NCBI RefSeq assembly: GCF_900113865.1
Contig: NZ_FOQY01000007.1
Coordinates: 1 to 64,000 of the forward strand
Source: Streptosporangium canum
GTDB lineage: Bacteria > Actinomycetota > Actinomycetes > Streptosporangiales > Streptosporangiaceae
DNA length: 64,000 nucleotides
Reading direction: 5' to 3'
In this document: positions 8,070 through 16,827 of the stretch, piece by piece
How positions within the stretch are numbered: position 1 is the stretch's first letter
How the letters are laid out: every line of letters starts with the position of its first letter
Notes under the pieces: model-generated
Databases searched by the model: none
Told to the model about the DNA's origin: nothing
What the model saw: only the letters and a program-made list of their open reading frames with translations
Translations under genes and position numbers: made by a program

Positions 8070-8573
8070 GTGTCCAAGAACCTGGAGATCACCGTCGGCC
8101 AGCTCGCCTCGCGCAGCGGGGTCGCCGTGTCCACCCTGCACTTCTACGAGTCCAAGGGGCTGATCCGCAGCCGCCGTACGGCGGGCAACCAGCGCCGCTT
8201 CACCCGCGACACGCTGCGCAGGATCGCCTTCATCCGGGTCTCGCAGCGGGTGGGGATCCCCCTCAGGACGATCCAGGACGCGCTGTCCGCGCTGCCCGAC
8301 GAGCGCACCCCCACCCGCGAGGACTGGGCGAGCCTCTCCGAGGCGTGGCGGAGCGAGCTGGACGACCGGATCAGGCAGCTCCAGCGGCTCCGCGACGGCC
8401 TGACGGAGTGCATCGGCTGCGGCTGCCTCTCCCTGGACCGCTGCGCGCTGGCCAACCCCGACGACGTGGCAGCGGTCAGGGGGCCCGGCTCGCGGCTGAT
8501 GGTCGTCCCGCGCCGTGACTGCGCCCCGGACCCGGTGTGCGAAGACCCGGAACAGAAGGCCGTGGGCGCGTAG
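8070..8573 (+). CDS. soxR: SoxR, [2Fe-2S] redox-sensing MerR-family regulator
   Basis: The 167-residue MerR-type protein has an N-terminal winged helix (TVGQLASRSGVAVSTLHFYE), a dimerisation helix, and the diagnostic cysteine cluster CIGCGCLSLDRC near residues 114-125, which binds the [2Fe-2S] centre. In actinomycetes SoxR senses redox-active compounds and switches on a small set of oxidoreductases and transporters. No such target lies directly downstream. A TTG at 8064 is an alternative start, but the GTG at 8070 fits a leaderless transcript from a -10 at 8059. The C-terminal tail, with two further cysteines, is ordinary for the actinobacterial clade. Confidence 0.93.
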   Translation: MSKNLEITVGQLASRSGVAVSTLHFYESKGLIRSRRTAGNQRRFTRDTLRRIAFIRVSQRVGIPLRTIQDALSALPDERTPTREDWASLSEAWRSELDDRIRQLQRLRDGLTECIGCGCLSLDRCALANPDDVAAVRGPGSRLMVVPRRDCAPDPVCEDPEQKAVGA

Positions 8574-8740
8574 CGTCGCCGCCCCGGCCCATCGCGCCGG
8601 AGGCCATCCGCTCATCTCGGGCGTCCCTCCGTCGCCGGGGCGCGAGGACCCCGCGGCGAGGGGCTCACCGGTCGTCCGCTGCGAGGCGGGCGGCCCGGAC
8701 GTGGAGGGATCCCGTCCGGGACATCTGCCCGGACACGCGT

Positions 8741-9625
8741 TCAGAGGCCGTGGGCGTGCAGCCAGGCGCGGTTGGCGCGCTGGTCCGCCAGGGCCCGGCC
8801 GAGGTCCTGGCCGGAGCCCGGAACGTCCTGCTCGACGACCAGCCAGCCCTCGTAGCCGCCGAGCCCGTCCAGGACGCCGGCCAGATCGACCTCCCCGGCG
8901 CCCAGGGCGGGGAAGGCGCCGCCCGCGACGACGGCCGCCAGGTCGCCGCCGGACGCCCGCACCCGGTCGCGCGCCTCCCGGCTCGCGTCCTTGAGGTGCA
9001 CCTGCCTGATCCGGCCGCCCCACTCCCGCAGCGCCGTCACCGGGTCGCCGCCCGCCAGCCAGAGGTGGCCGGTGTCCAGGCAGAGCGAGACGTCGGTGAG
9101 CTCCAGCAGCCGTTCGACCTCCTCCGAGGTCTCCACCAGCGTTCCCAGGTGGTGGTGGAAGACGGGCTCCAGACCGTGGTCCCGGCAGCGGTCGGCCGCC
9201 CGCTGGACCCGGGCGGCGAACCCCGCCCACGCCTCACCCGGCAGGCCGGGGACGTCGCCTCCGGCGAACCGCGCCGGATGGGCCGGGCAGGCCAGGGTGG
9301 GACGGGGGGCGAACCGCCCGTCGGCGACCGGCACGCTCGCGAACACCGCCAGCGCCGCGTCCAGCCCGGCGAGGTCGGCAGCGAACCCGCCGGCGTCCTC
9401 GTAGCGCAGGTCCACCCAGCCGCCCGCCAGGCCCATCCCGGTCCGTGCCAGCCGTTCCCGGAGCTCGGCGCCGGTGCCCAGGTAGCCGATCGGCCCCGAG
9501 TCGATCCCGTCGTAGCCCGCCCCGGCGAGCGCGCCGAGCATGGCGTCGGCGTCCAGCGGGGCGCCGTCCGCCCGGTAGATCCCGAAGTTGACGGGGGCGT
9601 TCGCGACCTTGATCGACATGTTCAC
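8741..9625 (-). CDS. IolE-like TIM-barrel sugar phosphate isomerase/epimerase
   Basis: The 294-residue protein belongs to the xylose-isomerase-like TIM-barrel family (AP_endonuc_2). Metal-site motifs are clear: FHHHLGTLVE, LDTGHLWLAGGDP, VHLKDAS and a late VVEQDVPG. Family members close to this are inosose dehydratases (IolE) and related sugar epimerases, so it probably acts on a keto-inositol or keto-sugar in the cytoplasm. Its ATG overlaps the stop of the upstream gene as ATGA (9622-9625), so it is made together with a phosphotriesterase homologue. No inositol genes are nearby, so the exact substrate stays open. Confidence 0.85.
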   Translation of the reverse strand: MNMSIKVANAPVNFGIYRADGAPLDADAMLGALAGAGYDGIDSGPIGYLGTGAELRERLARTGMGLAGGWVDLRYEDAGGFAADLAGLDAALAVFASVPVADGRFAPRPTLACPAHPARFAGGDVPGLPGEAWAGFAARVQRAADRCRDHGLEPVFHHHLGTLVETSEEVERLLELTDVSLCLDTGHLWLAGGDPVTALREWGGRIRQVHLKDASREARDRVRASGGDLAAVVAGGAFPALGAGEVDLAGVLDGLGGYEGWLVVEQDVPGSGQDLGRALADQRANRAWLHAHGL

Positions 9626-10548
9626 TCCATGCAGGTGAGCCAGCGGAGAGGATTGTCGTGGGTGATCAGGCTGATGGTCTCCTCGCTGATCCCGGCCTCG
9701 CGCAGCCGGGGCAGGAAGGTGCGGAACAGGTGGCTGTAGCCGCCTCCGCCGTACCGCTCGATCTCGGAGACCTTGGACAGGCCGCTGCTGAGCAGCAGCC
9801 GGTGCGCGTATCCGGCGTCGATGAGGTCCAGCGCCTGCCGGAGCCGGTCGACGCCCAGGGAGGTGAGGCAGACGTAGCCGCCCCTCTCGACGATCTTACG
9901 GGGGGCCGCCGGGTCGGTCCCGGCGTCGGCGACACTGACCCGGTGGGCGGGCAGACCCTCACCGAGGAGGATCTCCAGCAGGGTCAGGCCGCCGCGGTGG
10001 TGGGTGGCGACCGGCAGGCCGGAGGCCAGGGACGCCCTGGCGGCGGCGGCCACGCAGCGCTCCTCGGCCGGAGTCGGCTCGTCGCCCCAGACGCCGATCT
10101 CGCCGATCACGCCGGGGCGGGCGCTGGTGCCGTCCAGGCCGTCCTCGATCTCGGTCAGCAGGTGGCGGGTGAGGGCGTCCACCTCGGCGTCGAGTGCCCA
10201 GGCGGGGGTGAACGGACCGGCGAAGAAGCCGGTCCCGGCCACCACGGCCACCCCGCTGCCGGCCGTGACCCGAGCCAGCGACGCGGCGTCGCGGCCCATG
10301 CCGATGCAGCTCAGCTCGACGACCAGGCCGAGCCTGTCGGACTGGCGCAGCCCGCACAGCTCCCTGGTGACCTCCTGCTCCTCGTCCAGCCATCGGTGGG
10401 GGTCGGAGACGACACCGGCCGCCCAGCGCATGTCGCTGCGCAGGTGCTCGCGGGGGAGGACCGCTCCGTTGACGGCGGACGGGGCGCAGGGGCCGCTGAC
10501 GGTCCTGACAAGGGGAGCCTCGCGTGTGACGAGGGAAGCCTCTGGCAT
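9622..10548 (-). CDS. Phosphotriesterase-family protein with degenerate metal site
   Basis: The 308-residue protein has the fold pattern of the PTE/PHP amidohydrolase group, for example GEIGVWGDEPTPAEER and a late YGGGGYSHLFRTFLPRLRE. Several ligands look altered. The first motif reads PREHL where active members have HEHL. The fourth-strand His is replaced (VSVADAGTD where HxD is expected), and the usual late Asp region reads LLSSGLSK. The THHRGG histidines remain. It is translationally coupled to the IolE-like enzyme. It may be a non-catalytic subunit, use one metal, or act on a different bond. An intact relative is encoded at 39069-40070. Confidence 0.8.
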   Translation of the reverse strand: MPEASLVTREAPLVRTVSGPCAPSAVNGAVLPREHLRSDMRWAAGVVSDPHRWLDEEQEVTRELCGLRQSDRLGLVVELSCIGMGRDAASLARVTAGSGVAVVAGTGFFAGPFTPAWALDAEVDALTRHLLTEIEDGLDGTSARPGVIGEIGVWGDEPTPAEERCVAAAARASLASGLPVATHHRGGLTLLEILLGEGLPAHRVSVADAGTDPAAPRKIVERGGYVCLTSLGVDRLRQALDLIDAGYAHRLLLSSGLSKVSEIERYGGGGYSHLFRTFLPRLREAGISEETISLITHDNPLRWLTCME

Positions 10549-10634
10549 GAACGGACATTAACCCATATTTGGTGTAAAAATCGCGGAAGTCCGAATGGTT
10601 TTACCTTGGGGGTGTTAGTTGTGGCTTCAAACTA

Positions 10635-10663
10635 TTGACGGTTCGCAGTCCGGCGTGTGAATC
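10635..10663 (+). promoter_or_regulatory. Possible sigma-70-like promoter for the GH74 gene
   Basis: TTGACG (10635-10640) is followed after 17 bases by TGAATC (10658-10663), about 100 bases before the GH74 start. The -35 is good and the -10 is weak. No CebR-type or LacI-type operator is obvious in the 218-bp divergent region. Confidence 0.35.
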
Positions 10664-10766
10664 TCTGGGCGTTCATGCACGCGCATCATGGGCGGTCGAA
10701 GGTCAGGGTCCCGTCACCTGATCGTGCATGGCGGTTTGTCCGTTGCTTTGCGAAGGGAAGCCGTAC

Positions 10767-13700
10767 ATGCGAAGAAGGCTGTTCAGCGTGCTCGCCGCCG
10801 TGGCGGTGGCGTGCGCGGCGGTCGGGACGGCGGTCGGGGGCGGGGCCGCGTCGGCGACCTCCTCCGCCGCCGCCGAGCCGTACGAATGGAAGAACGTCCG
10901 GATCGACGGCGGCGGGTTCGTGCCCGGGATCGTCTTCAACCAGACCGAGAAGAACCTGATCTACGCCCGCACCGACATCGGCGGCGCCTACCGCTGGGAG
11001 CAGGCGAGCCGGAGCTGGACCCCGCTGCTCGACTGGGTGGGCTGGGACAAGTGGGGCTACAACGGCGTGGTCAGCCTCGCCACCGACCCGGTGGAGACCA
11101 GCCGGGTCTACGTCGCCGCCGGGATGTACACCAACGACTGGGACCCGAACAACGGCGCGATCCTGCGCTCCGCGGACAAGGGGAGGACCTGGCAGGCCGC
11201 CGCGCTGCCGTTCAAGCTCGGCGGCAACATGCCGGGCCGGGGGATGGGTGAGCGGCTGGCCGTCGACCCCAACGACAACGCCGTCGTGTATCTGGGGGCG
11301 CCCGACGGCAACGGCCTGTGGCGCAGCACCGACAAAGGCGTCACCTGGGCCAAGGTCGCGAGCTTCCCCAACCCGGGGAACTACGCCCAGGACCCCTCCG
11401 ATCCCAGCGGCTACCTCAGCCACCGGCCGGGCGTGGTCTGGGTGACCTTCGACCCGTCCTCGGCGACCGCGGGCCGGCGGACCCAGAGGATCTACGTCGG
11501 CGTCGCGGACAAGGAGAACACGGTCTACAGCTCCGCCGACGCCGGCGTCACCTGGACCAGGGTCGCCGGGCAGCCGACCGGCCACATCGCGCACAAGGGC
11601 GTCCTCGACCACGTCGGCCACGCGCTCTACATCGCCACCAGCGACACCGGCGGGCCGTACGACGGGGGCAAGGGCGACGTGTGGAAGCTCGACACGGTCA
11701 CCGGCGCGTGGACCCGGATCAGCCCGATCCCGTCCAGCTCGGCCGACGACTACTTCGGCTACAGCGGGCTCACGATCGACCGCCGGGCTCCCGGCACGCT
11801 GATGGTCGCCACCCAGGTCTCCTGGTGGCCTGACGTGATCTTCTTCCGCTCCACCGACGCCGGCGCGACCTGGACCCGGATCTGGGACTGGGCCTCCTAC
11901 CCCGACAGGACCTTCCGCTACAAGATGGACGTCTCCTCCTCACCGTGGCTGACCTTCGGGGCGAACCCGCAGCCACCGGAGACGACCCCCAAGCTCGGCT
12001 GGATGACGGAATCGCTGGAGATCGACCCGTTCGACTCCAACCGCATGATGTACGGCACCGGCGCCACGCTCTACGGCACCGAGGACCTGCTCAAGTGGGA
12101 CACCGGCGGCCAGTTCACCATCAAGCCGATGGTGAAGGGGCTTGAGGAGACCGCCGTCCTCGACCTGATCAGCCCGCCCAGCGGGGCCCCGTTGGTCAGC
12201 GGCCTCGGCGACATCGGCGGCTTCCGCCACACCGACCTCGCCGCCGTGCCGCCGATGATGTTCACCTCGCCCGGCTTCACCAGCACGACCAGCCTCGACT
12301 ACGCCGAGACCAGACCCGCCGTGATGGTCCGCGCGGGCAGCTTCACCGACGCCGACCGCCCCTCCGACAGCCACGTCGCCTTCTCCACCGACGGCGGCGC
12401 CAACTGGTTCCAGGGTGCCGAACCGGGCGGGATCGACGAGGGCGGCACGGTCGCGGCGGCGGCCGACGGCTCCCGGTTCGTCTGGGCGCCCAAGGGCGTG
12501 GCCGTCCACCACTCGACCGGTTTCGGCACCTCCTGGACCGCGTCCACCGGCATCCCCACCGGGGCCGTGGTGGAGTCGGACCGGGTGAACCCGGCCAGGT
12601 TCTACGGGTTCGGCGCCGGGAGGTTCTACACCAGCACCGACGGCGGCGCCTCCTTCGCGGCCACCGCCGCGACCGGGCTGCCGGCCACGGGCAACGTCAA
12701 GTTCAAGGCCGTCCCCGGCCGCGAGGGAGACATCTGGCTGGCGGGCGGCGACACCGCCGCCGGCGGCACGTCCGGGATCTGGCACTCCACCGACGGCGGC
12801 GTGTCCTTCACCAGGCTGTCCGGCGTCACGAGCGCGGTCAACATCGGCTTCGGCAAGGCCGCGCCGGGCCGGGCCTACCAGGCGCTGTACGCGGTCGCCA
12901 CGGTCGGCGGGGTGAACGGCGTCTTCCGCTCCGACGACACGGGCGCGAGCTGGGTCAGGATCAACGACGACCAGCACCGGTACGGCAACATGGGCGAGGC
13001 CGTCACCGGCGACCCCCGGGTCTACGGCCGGGTCTACCTCGGCACCAACGGCCGGGGCATCCTCTACGCCGACAACGGCGGCACCGTGCCGCCCGACGAC
13101 ACCACCCCGCCGTCCAGGCCCGGCACGCCGGCCGCCTCGGCGATCACCTCGTCGGGCGCGACGCTGACCTGGACGGCGTCCACCGACGACACCGCGGTGA
13201 CCGGCTACGACGTCTACCGGGAGGCCGGGGCGACGGACGTGAAGGCCGGCTCGTCCTCCTCGGCGTCGTTCGCGCTGACCGGGCTGGCCGCCGACACCTC
13301 CCACACCTACTACGTGATCGCCCGCGACGGGGCGGGCAACAGCTCCACCGCCTCCGGCCCGGTCACCTTCAGGACGGCCGCCGGGCCGGTGGGCGGCGGG
13401 TGCGCCGCCGCCTACAAGGTGACCAACTCCTGGCCCGGCGGCTTCCAGGGCGAGGTGACGGTGAAGAACACCGGGACCTCGGCGATCAGCGCCTGGACCG
13501 TCACGTGGTCGTTCCCGAACGGTCAGACGATCACCCAGCTCTGGAGCGGCGTCCACACCCAGACCGGCGCCGACGTCACCGTCAGGAACGCGAGCTGGAA
13601 CGGCGGCCTGGGAGGCGGGGCGTCCACGGCGTTCGGCTTCGGCGGCAGCTGGACCGGCGCCAACGGCGTCCCCGCCACCGTCACCTGCACGGCCGGATAG
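10767..13700 (+). CDS. Secreted GH74 xyloglucanase with FN3 and CBM2 modules
   Basis: The 977-residue extracellular enzyme should cleave xyloglucan in plant cell walls. An N-terminal signal peptide (about residues 1-36) is followed by the twin seven-bladed propellers of GH74. Their repeated Asp-box-like motifs (STDGGAS, STDKGVTW) recur through the chain, and the family catalytic Asps are visible at about residue 70 (ARTDIGGAYRW) and about 482 (GLGDIGGF). A fibronectin type III linker follows (about 780-870), then a C-terminal CBM2 cellulose-binding module (about 877-977, with SWPGGFQGEVTVKN and aromatic binding residues). The start has AAGGGAAG upstream. A longer in-frame reading lacks a signal peptide. 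Confidence 0.95.
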   Translation: MRRRLFSVLAAVAVACAAVGTAVGGGAASATSSAAAEPYEWKNVRIDGGGFVPGIVFNQTEKNLIYARTDIGGAYRWEQASRSWTPLLDWVGWDKWGYNGVVSLATDPVETSRVYVAAGMYTNDWDPNNGAILRSADKGRTWQAAALPFKLGGNMPGRGMGERLAVDPNDNAVVYLGAPDGNGLWRSTDKGVTWAKVASFPNPGNYAQDPSDPSGYLSHRPGVVWVTFDPSSATAGRRTQRIYVGVADKENTVYSSADAGVTWTRVAGQPTGHIAHKGVLDHVGHALYIATSDTGGPYDGGKGDVWKLDTVTGAWTRISPIPSSSADDYFGYSGLTIDRRAPGTLMVATQVSWWPDVIFFRSTDAGATWTRIWDWASYPDRTFRYKMDVSSSPWLTFGANPQPPETTPKLGWMTESLEIDPFDSNRMMYGTGATLYGTEDLLKWDTGGQFTIKPMVKGLEETAVLDLISPPSGAPLVSGLGDIGGFRHTDLAAVPPMMFTSPGFTSTTSLDYAETRPAVMVRAGSFTDADRPSDSHVAFSTDGGANWFQGAEPGGIDEGGTVAAAADGSRFVWAPKGVAVHHSTGFGTSWTASTGIPTGAVVESDRVNPARFYGFGAGRFYTSTDGGASFAATAATGLPATGNVKFKAVPGREGDIWLAGGDTAAGGTSGIWHSTDGGVSFTRLSGVTSAVNIGFGKAAPGRAYQALYAVATVGGVNGVFRSDDTGASWVRINDDQHRYGNMGEAVTGDPRVYGRVYLGTNGRGILYADNGGTVPPDDTTPPSRPGTPAASAITSSGATLTWTASTDDTAVTGYDVYREAGATDVKAGSSSSASFALTGLAADTSHTYYVIARDGAGNSSTASGPVTFRTAAGPVGGGCAAAYKVTNSWPGGFQGEVTVKNTGTSAISAWTVTWSFPNGQTITQLWSGVHTQTGADVTVRNASWNGGLGGGASTAFGFGGSWTGANGVPATVTCTAG

Positions 13701-13840
13701 CCCGGCCGTTCTGACCGTCACCCGCACGGCCGGCCGTCCTGACCGTCACCCGCACGGCCGGCTGGCCTGACCGCCACCGTCGCCCGCACGGCCGGACAGC
13801 CCGGCCGTCCCGGCCGTCACGGTCCCGCGCGGCCCTCCGG
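13674..13840. repeat. Degenerate repeats of the GH74 gene's 3' end
   Basis: The last codons of the CBM2 (ACCGTCACCTGCACGGCCGG, 13677-13696) are echoed downstream as ACCGTCACCCGCACGGCCGG twice, and again as ACCGTCGCCCGCACGGCCGG. The fourth copy is also followed by an AG-CCCGGCCG tail like the gene end. The 13701-14015 gap holds these repeats, a 23-bp tandem repeat at 13911 and GC-rich hairpin-prone DNA. I see no gene there. Confidence 0.75.
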
Positions 13841-13910
13841 GGAGGCGCGGGGCCGCCCGGCCGCGGCGCCGGAAGGAGGGGGCGCCGGTCCCGCTGTGCG
13901 CCCTGAGTCG

Positions 13911-13956
13911 CAGGCGCGGCTCATCCCCCGGAACAGGCGCGATTCATCCCCCGGAA
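13911..13956. repeat. Tandem 23-bp direct repeat before the PGPGW protein gene
   Basis: Positions 13911-13933 and 13934-13956 are abutting copies (CAGGCGCG, then two variable bases, then TCATCCCCCGGAA) that differ at two bases. They lie 60-105 bases before the start at 14016, just upstream of a TATTCT-like -10 (13983). This position suits an operator, though simple duplication is possible. Confidence 0.8.
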
Positions 13957-14015
13957 TGAGCGTAGATCAGTTGAGCTAGCCTATTCTGGAGCGAAACAAC
14001 TGTCCGGGGGATCGC

Positions 14016-14657
14016 GTGGCTATCTCAGACGGGGTACGGAACACCCAGGACGGGGCCGAGTGGCCGTCCGAAACCGGCGGCGCGGGCGCGTCGCGGCCCG
14101 AGCCCGGCCACACCGGGGCGTCGCCGTCCGGAGCCGGTGCCGCCGGCACGTCGCGGTCCGGCACCGGTGACACCGGATCTCCGTGGGCGGAGACCGGTGC
14201 GCCACAGTCCGGCACCGGGGCTCCGTGGGCGGAGACCGGCGACGCCGACGTGCTGAAGGACGAGGCGGCGCGGCGGTCCGGCATCCACGGCTGGCTCGAC
14301 GGCGTCAGGTCGACCCGCACGGGCCACCTCACCCTCAAGATCGTCATTGGCGTCATCGGCGCCATGCTGGTCATCGCCGGCCTCATCATGGTCCCCTTCC
14401 CCGGCCCCGGCTGGCTGGTGGTCTTCGCCGGCCTCGCCGTCCTGGCCACCGAGTTCCACTGGGCCCGCCGGCTGCTGGAGTTCGGCAAGCGGACCCTGTC
14501 CGCCTGGACGACCTGGCTCGGCCGCCAGGGCTGGACCGTCAAGATCCTGGTGGTCCTCGTCGCCGCGGTGGCCGCCACGGCCATCGTCTACTACGGCCTC
14601 AAGCTCAGCCTCGGCCTCGACCTGGTCACCGAAGCCCAGAAGCTCATCAACCGCTAG
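14016..14657 (+). CDS. PGPGW-family transmembrane protein (TIGR02611-like)
   Basis: The 213-residue membrane protein has a Gly/Ser/Pro-rich cytoplasmic N-terminal region of about 90 residues with short repeats (PWAETGAP, PWAETGDA). Two or three membrane segments follow. The family signature VPFPGPGWLVVFAGLAVLA lies near residues 126-144. The last hydrophobic segment (ILVVLVAAVAATAIVYYG) is near 175-195. Actinobacterial proteins of this family have no established function. The start is a GTG without a strong ribosome site, downstream of the tandem 23-bp repeats. The repetitive tail is low in complexity and probably disordered. Confidence 0.85.
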   Translation: MAISDGVRNTQDGAEWPSETGGAGASRPEPGHTGASPSGAGAAGTSRSGTGDTGSPWAETGAPQSGTGAPWAETGDADVLKDEAARRSGIHGWLDGVRSTRTGHLTLKIVIGVIGAMLVIAGLIMVPFPGPGWLVVFAGLAVLATEFHWARRLLEFGKRTLSAWTTWLGRQGWTVKILVVLVAAVAATAIVYYGLKLSLGLDLVTEAQKLINR

Positions 14658-14823
14658 CCGCCCTCTCCGCCGGGCGGCCACGGGCGTGCCCCGCCGACGG
14701 GATGGGGCACAGAGGTTTTACCCGGGACCGGCCGCCACACTGTCGTCCCCATGCATCACTCTCCGTAGTCTCTCTCCGTCCGATCCCCGGAGACATCCCG
14801 AGACACAAGGAGAGTGACCTCCG

Positions 14824-15198
14824 ATGCGCGTCCTGTCCTCGACGGCCGCCCTGACCGCGGCCGGAATCGTCGCCGTGACCGGCGCCCCCGCCCACGCCGA
14901 CGCCGTCAACCTGGGGGCGACGGTCCAGCCCGGCGCGGAGGTCTTCCTCACCGAGGAGCTCGTCCCCACGGCCCCCTACAAGGGCAAGGTGCTGGTCAAG
15001 CTGGAGAACAACGGCGTGCCGACCGAGATCAAGATCAGCAACTGCAAGGGCAGGTACCTGGGCGCGGTGTCGATCATCGCCAACGACCACGCCCCCTACG
15101 TCGCCGCCGACCCTGACACGGCCCCGGCCTGCATCCGCTTCAAGGTGAAGAACCTCGGCACCACCCCGGCCGCCATCGTGGGCGCCGGTTACTTCTGA
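14824..15198 (+). CDS. Small secreted protein of unknown function
   Basis: The 124-residue protein has a clear signal peptide (about 1-25, ending AHA) and a mature part of about 99 residues. It contains two cysteines (SNCKG and PACIRF) that could form a disulfide. The mature domain is rich in Val, Lys and Gly and looks like a single beta-sandwich. I recognise no family. A strong ribosome site (AAGGAG) precedes the ATG. It stands alone between the PGPGW gene and a PucR-type regulator and may be an abundant exported protein. Confidence 0.8.
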   Translation: MRVLSSTAALTAAGIVAVTGAPAHADAVNLGATVQPGAEVFLTEELVPTAPYKGKVLVKLENNGVPTEIKISNCKGRYLGAVSIIANDHAPYVAADPDTAPACIRFKVKNLGTTPAAIVGAGYF

Positions 15199-15311
15199 CC
15201 GGTCACCATCCCCTTGTCACCACTGTGAGTGGAATCACACCGGAAAATGTGCGTTCCGGCAAGAAGAAGCGGCGAGGGGATCGGAGTACCGTCCGGGGCA
15301 GGAGGACCCAC

Positions 15312-16511
15312 GTGAGCCTTGCCCGTGCCGTCGAACAGCCGCTGGCCGACATCCCCCGTGAGTTCGCCGACGCCCTCCGCCCCTACCTGCACGAGCTGAC
15401 CGAGGAGATGGCCGCCGAGATCCAGGCGAGCGTGCCCGAATACTCCCGGCAGAGCGGCGCCTACGCCCGCAACGTCAGGCACGCCGTCGAGGAGGCCCTG
15501 GCGGGCTTCGTGAACCGGGTCGGCGACAGGGGAGCCAGCCGGTCCCGGCTGCTGGAGGTCTACCGCGCGGTGGGCGGCGGGGAGGCGGCCGAGGGGCGGC
15601 CGCTGGACTCGCTCCAGTCCGCGCTGCGGATCTGCGCCAGGGTGGCGTGGCGCAAGCTGGCCGAGGAGTCCGAACGGCTGAACCTGTCCAGGCAGCGCAT
15701 GTGCGACATCGGGGAGGCGATCCTGGTCTACCTCGACGAGATCGCCGCCGCCGCGGCCGACGGCTACGCCGAGGCCCAGGCGAGGGTGGCGGGCGAGCTC
15801 GAACTGCGCCGCCGGCGGCTGCTCGACCTGCTGGTCGCCGACCCGCCCGCCGACCCCCGGGCCGTGGCCGACCTCGCCAGGTCGGTGCGGTGGACCATGC
15901 CGCGCACCGTGGCCTGCGTCGCGCTGGCCGCGCGTGCCCGGGACGAGCCGTCCAGGCCGGGCCTGCCGCCCGACGTGCTCGCCGACCTCGACCGCTCCGA
16001 TCCCTGCCTGGTCGTTCCCGACCCCGACGGCCCGGGACGGCACGGCCTGCTCGACGCGCTGGCCGCCGACTGGACCGTGGTGATCGGCCCCGCGGTCGGC
16101 CTGGGCGAGGCGGCCCTGTCGCTCAGGCTCGCCCGTGACGCCCTGGCTCTGGCCCGCCGTGGCGTGCTCGACGACGGCCGCAGCATCCGGGCGGCCCACC
16201 ACCTGGCCACCTTGATGATCTTCCAGGACGAGGCGCTGATCCAGATCATGGGACGGGCCCGGCTGGCGCCCCTGCGCGCGCTGCGCCCCGCCCAGCGCGA
16301 CCGGCTGGCCGAGACGCTGCTGGCCTGGCTGCAGAGCGGCAACGCCACCGAGGTGGCGGCCCGGCTGCACATCCACCCCCAGACCGTCCGCTACCGGCTG
16401 CGCCAGGCCACCGAGCTCTTCGCCGACCAGCTCGGCACCCCCGGCGACCGCTTCGAGCTGGAGGTCGTCCTGCGCGCCCGGGCCGCCGGGCTGCACGCCG
16501 TACCGGACTGA
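15312..16511 (+). CDS. PucR/CdaR-type helix-turn-helix regulator
   Basis: The 399-residue regulator has an N-terminal helical region of about 180 residues (RsbT-like, with EEMAAEIQASVPEYSRQ), a middle GGDEF-like region, and the C-terminal PucR HTH (ATEVAARLHIHPQTVRYRLR near residue 356). I chose the GTG at 15312 because AGGAGG stands seven bases before it. Upstream codons are Lys/Arg-rich and not conserved-looking. Proteins of this type often control secreted enzymes, secondary metabolism or purine use, usually autogenously. Its target cannot be told from the neighbours, which are transcribed separately. Confidence 0.88.
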   Translation: MSLARAVEQPLADIPREFADALRPYLHELTEEMAAEIQASVPEYSRQSGAYARNVRHAVEEALAGFVNRVGDRGASRSRLLEVYRAVGGGEAAEGRPLDSLQSALRICARVAWRKLAEESERLNLSRQRMCDIGEAILVYLDEIAAAAADGYAEAQARVAGELELRRRRLLDLLVADPPADPRAVADLARSVRWTMPRTVACVALAARARDEPSRPGLPPDVLADLDRSDPCLVVPDPDGPGRHGLLDALAADWTVVIGPAVGLGEAALSLRLARDALALARRGVLDDGRSIRAAHHLATLMIFQDEALIQIMGRARLAPLRALRPAQRDRLAETLLAWLQSGNATEVAARLHIHPQTVRYRLRQATELFADQLGTPGDRFELEVVLRARAAGLHAVPD

Positions 16512-16827
16512 CCTCCCGCGGCCGCTGACCGGGTGGTGGCGGCGCTGGGCCACCGGTTCCACCAGGAGCGGCGGCTCCGCGCCACGGTGGCGGCCGCATG
16601 CGTGCGCCGCGGAGAGCCCGCACCGGCCGAGCCCCGTGCCGGACGGCGGCCGGTCCCCGGCTCCGGGCGTCGCCGTATCGGTCTGCCCGGAAAGGGGAGA
16701 AGAAGGCAATTTGAAAATCCGCCCGTAAAGCTTTACATGCGAATATCCAGTTATACGGGAATATGCCGGTTAAACCGATTCGGTATAGGCCGTGATCTTG
16801 GATGATTCCCAAGCCTAAAATGCCGCC
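16512..16827. other. Intergenic region with an AT-rich, palindrome-dense half
   Basis: No gene is seen in these 316 bases. The right half (about 16705-16825) is far richer in A+T than anything nearby. It holds a perfect 12-bp palindrome GTAAAGCTTTAC (16725-16736), a GTT-A-AAC dyad CGGTTAAACCG (16767-16777) and two GAATAT copies. A TAAAAT -10 (16816-16821) lies six bases before the next gene's GTG, which suggests a leaderless transcript under control of these sites. Confidence 0.6.
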
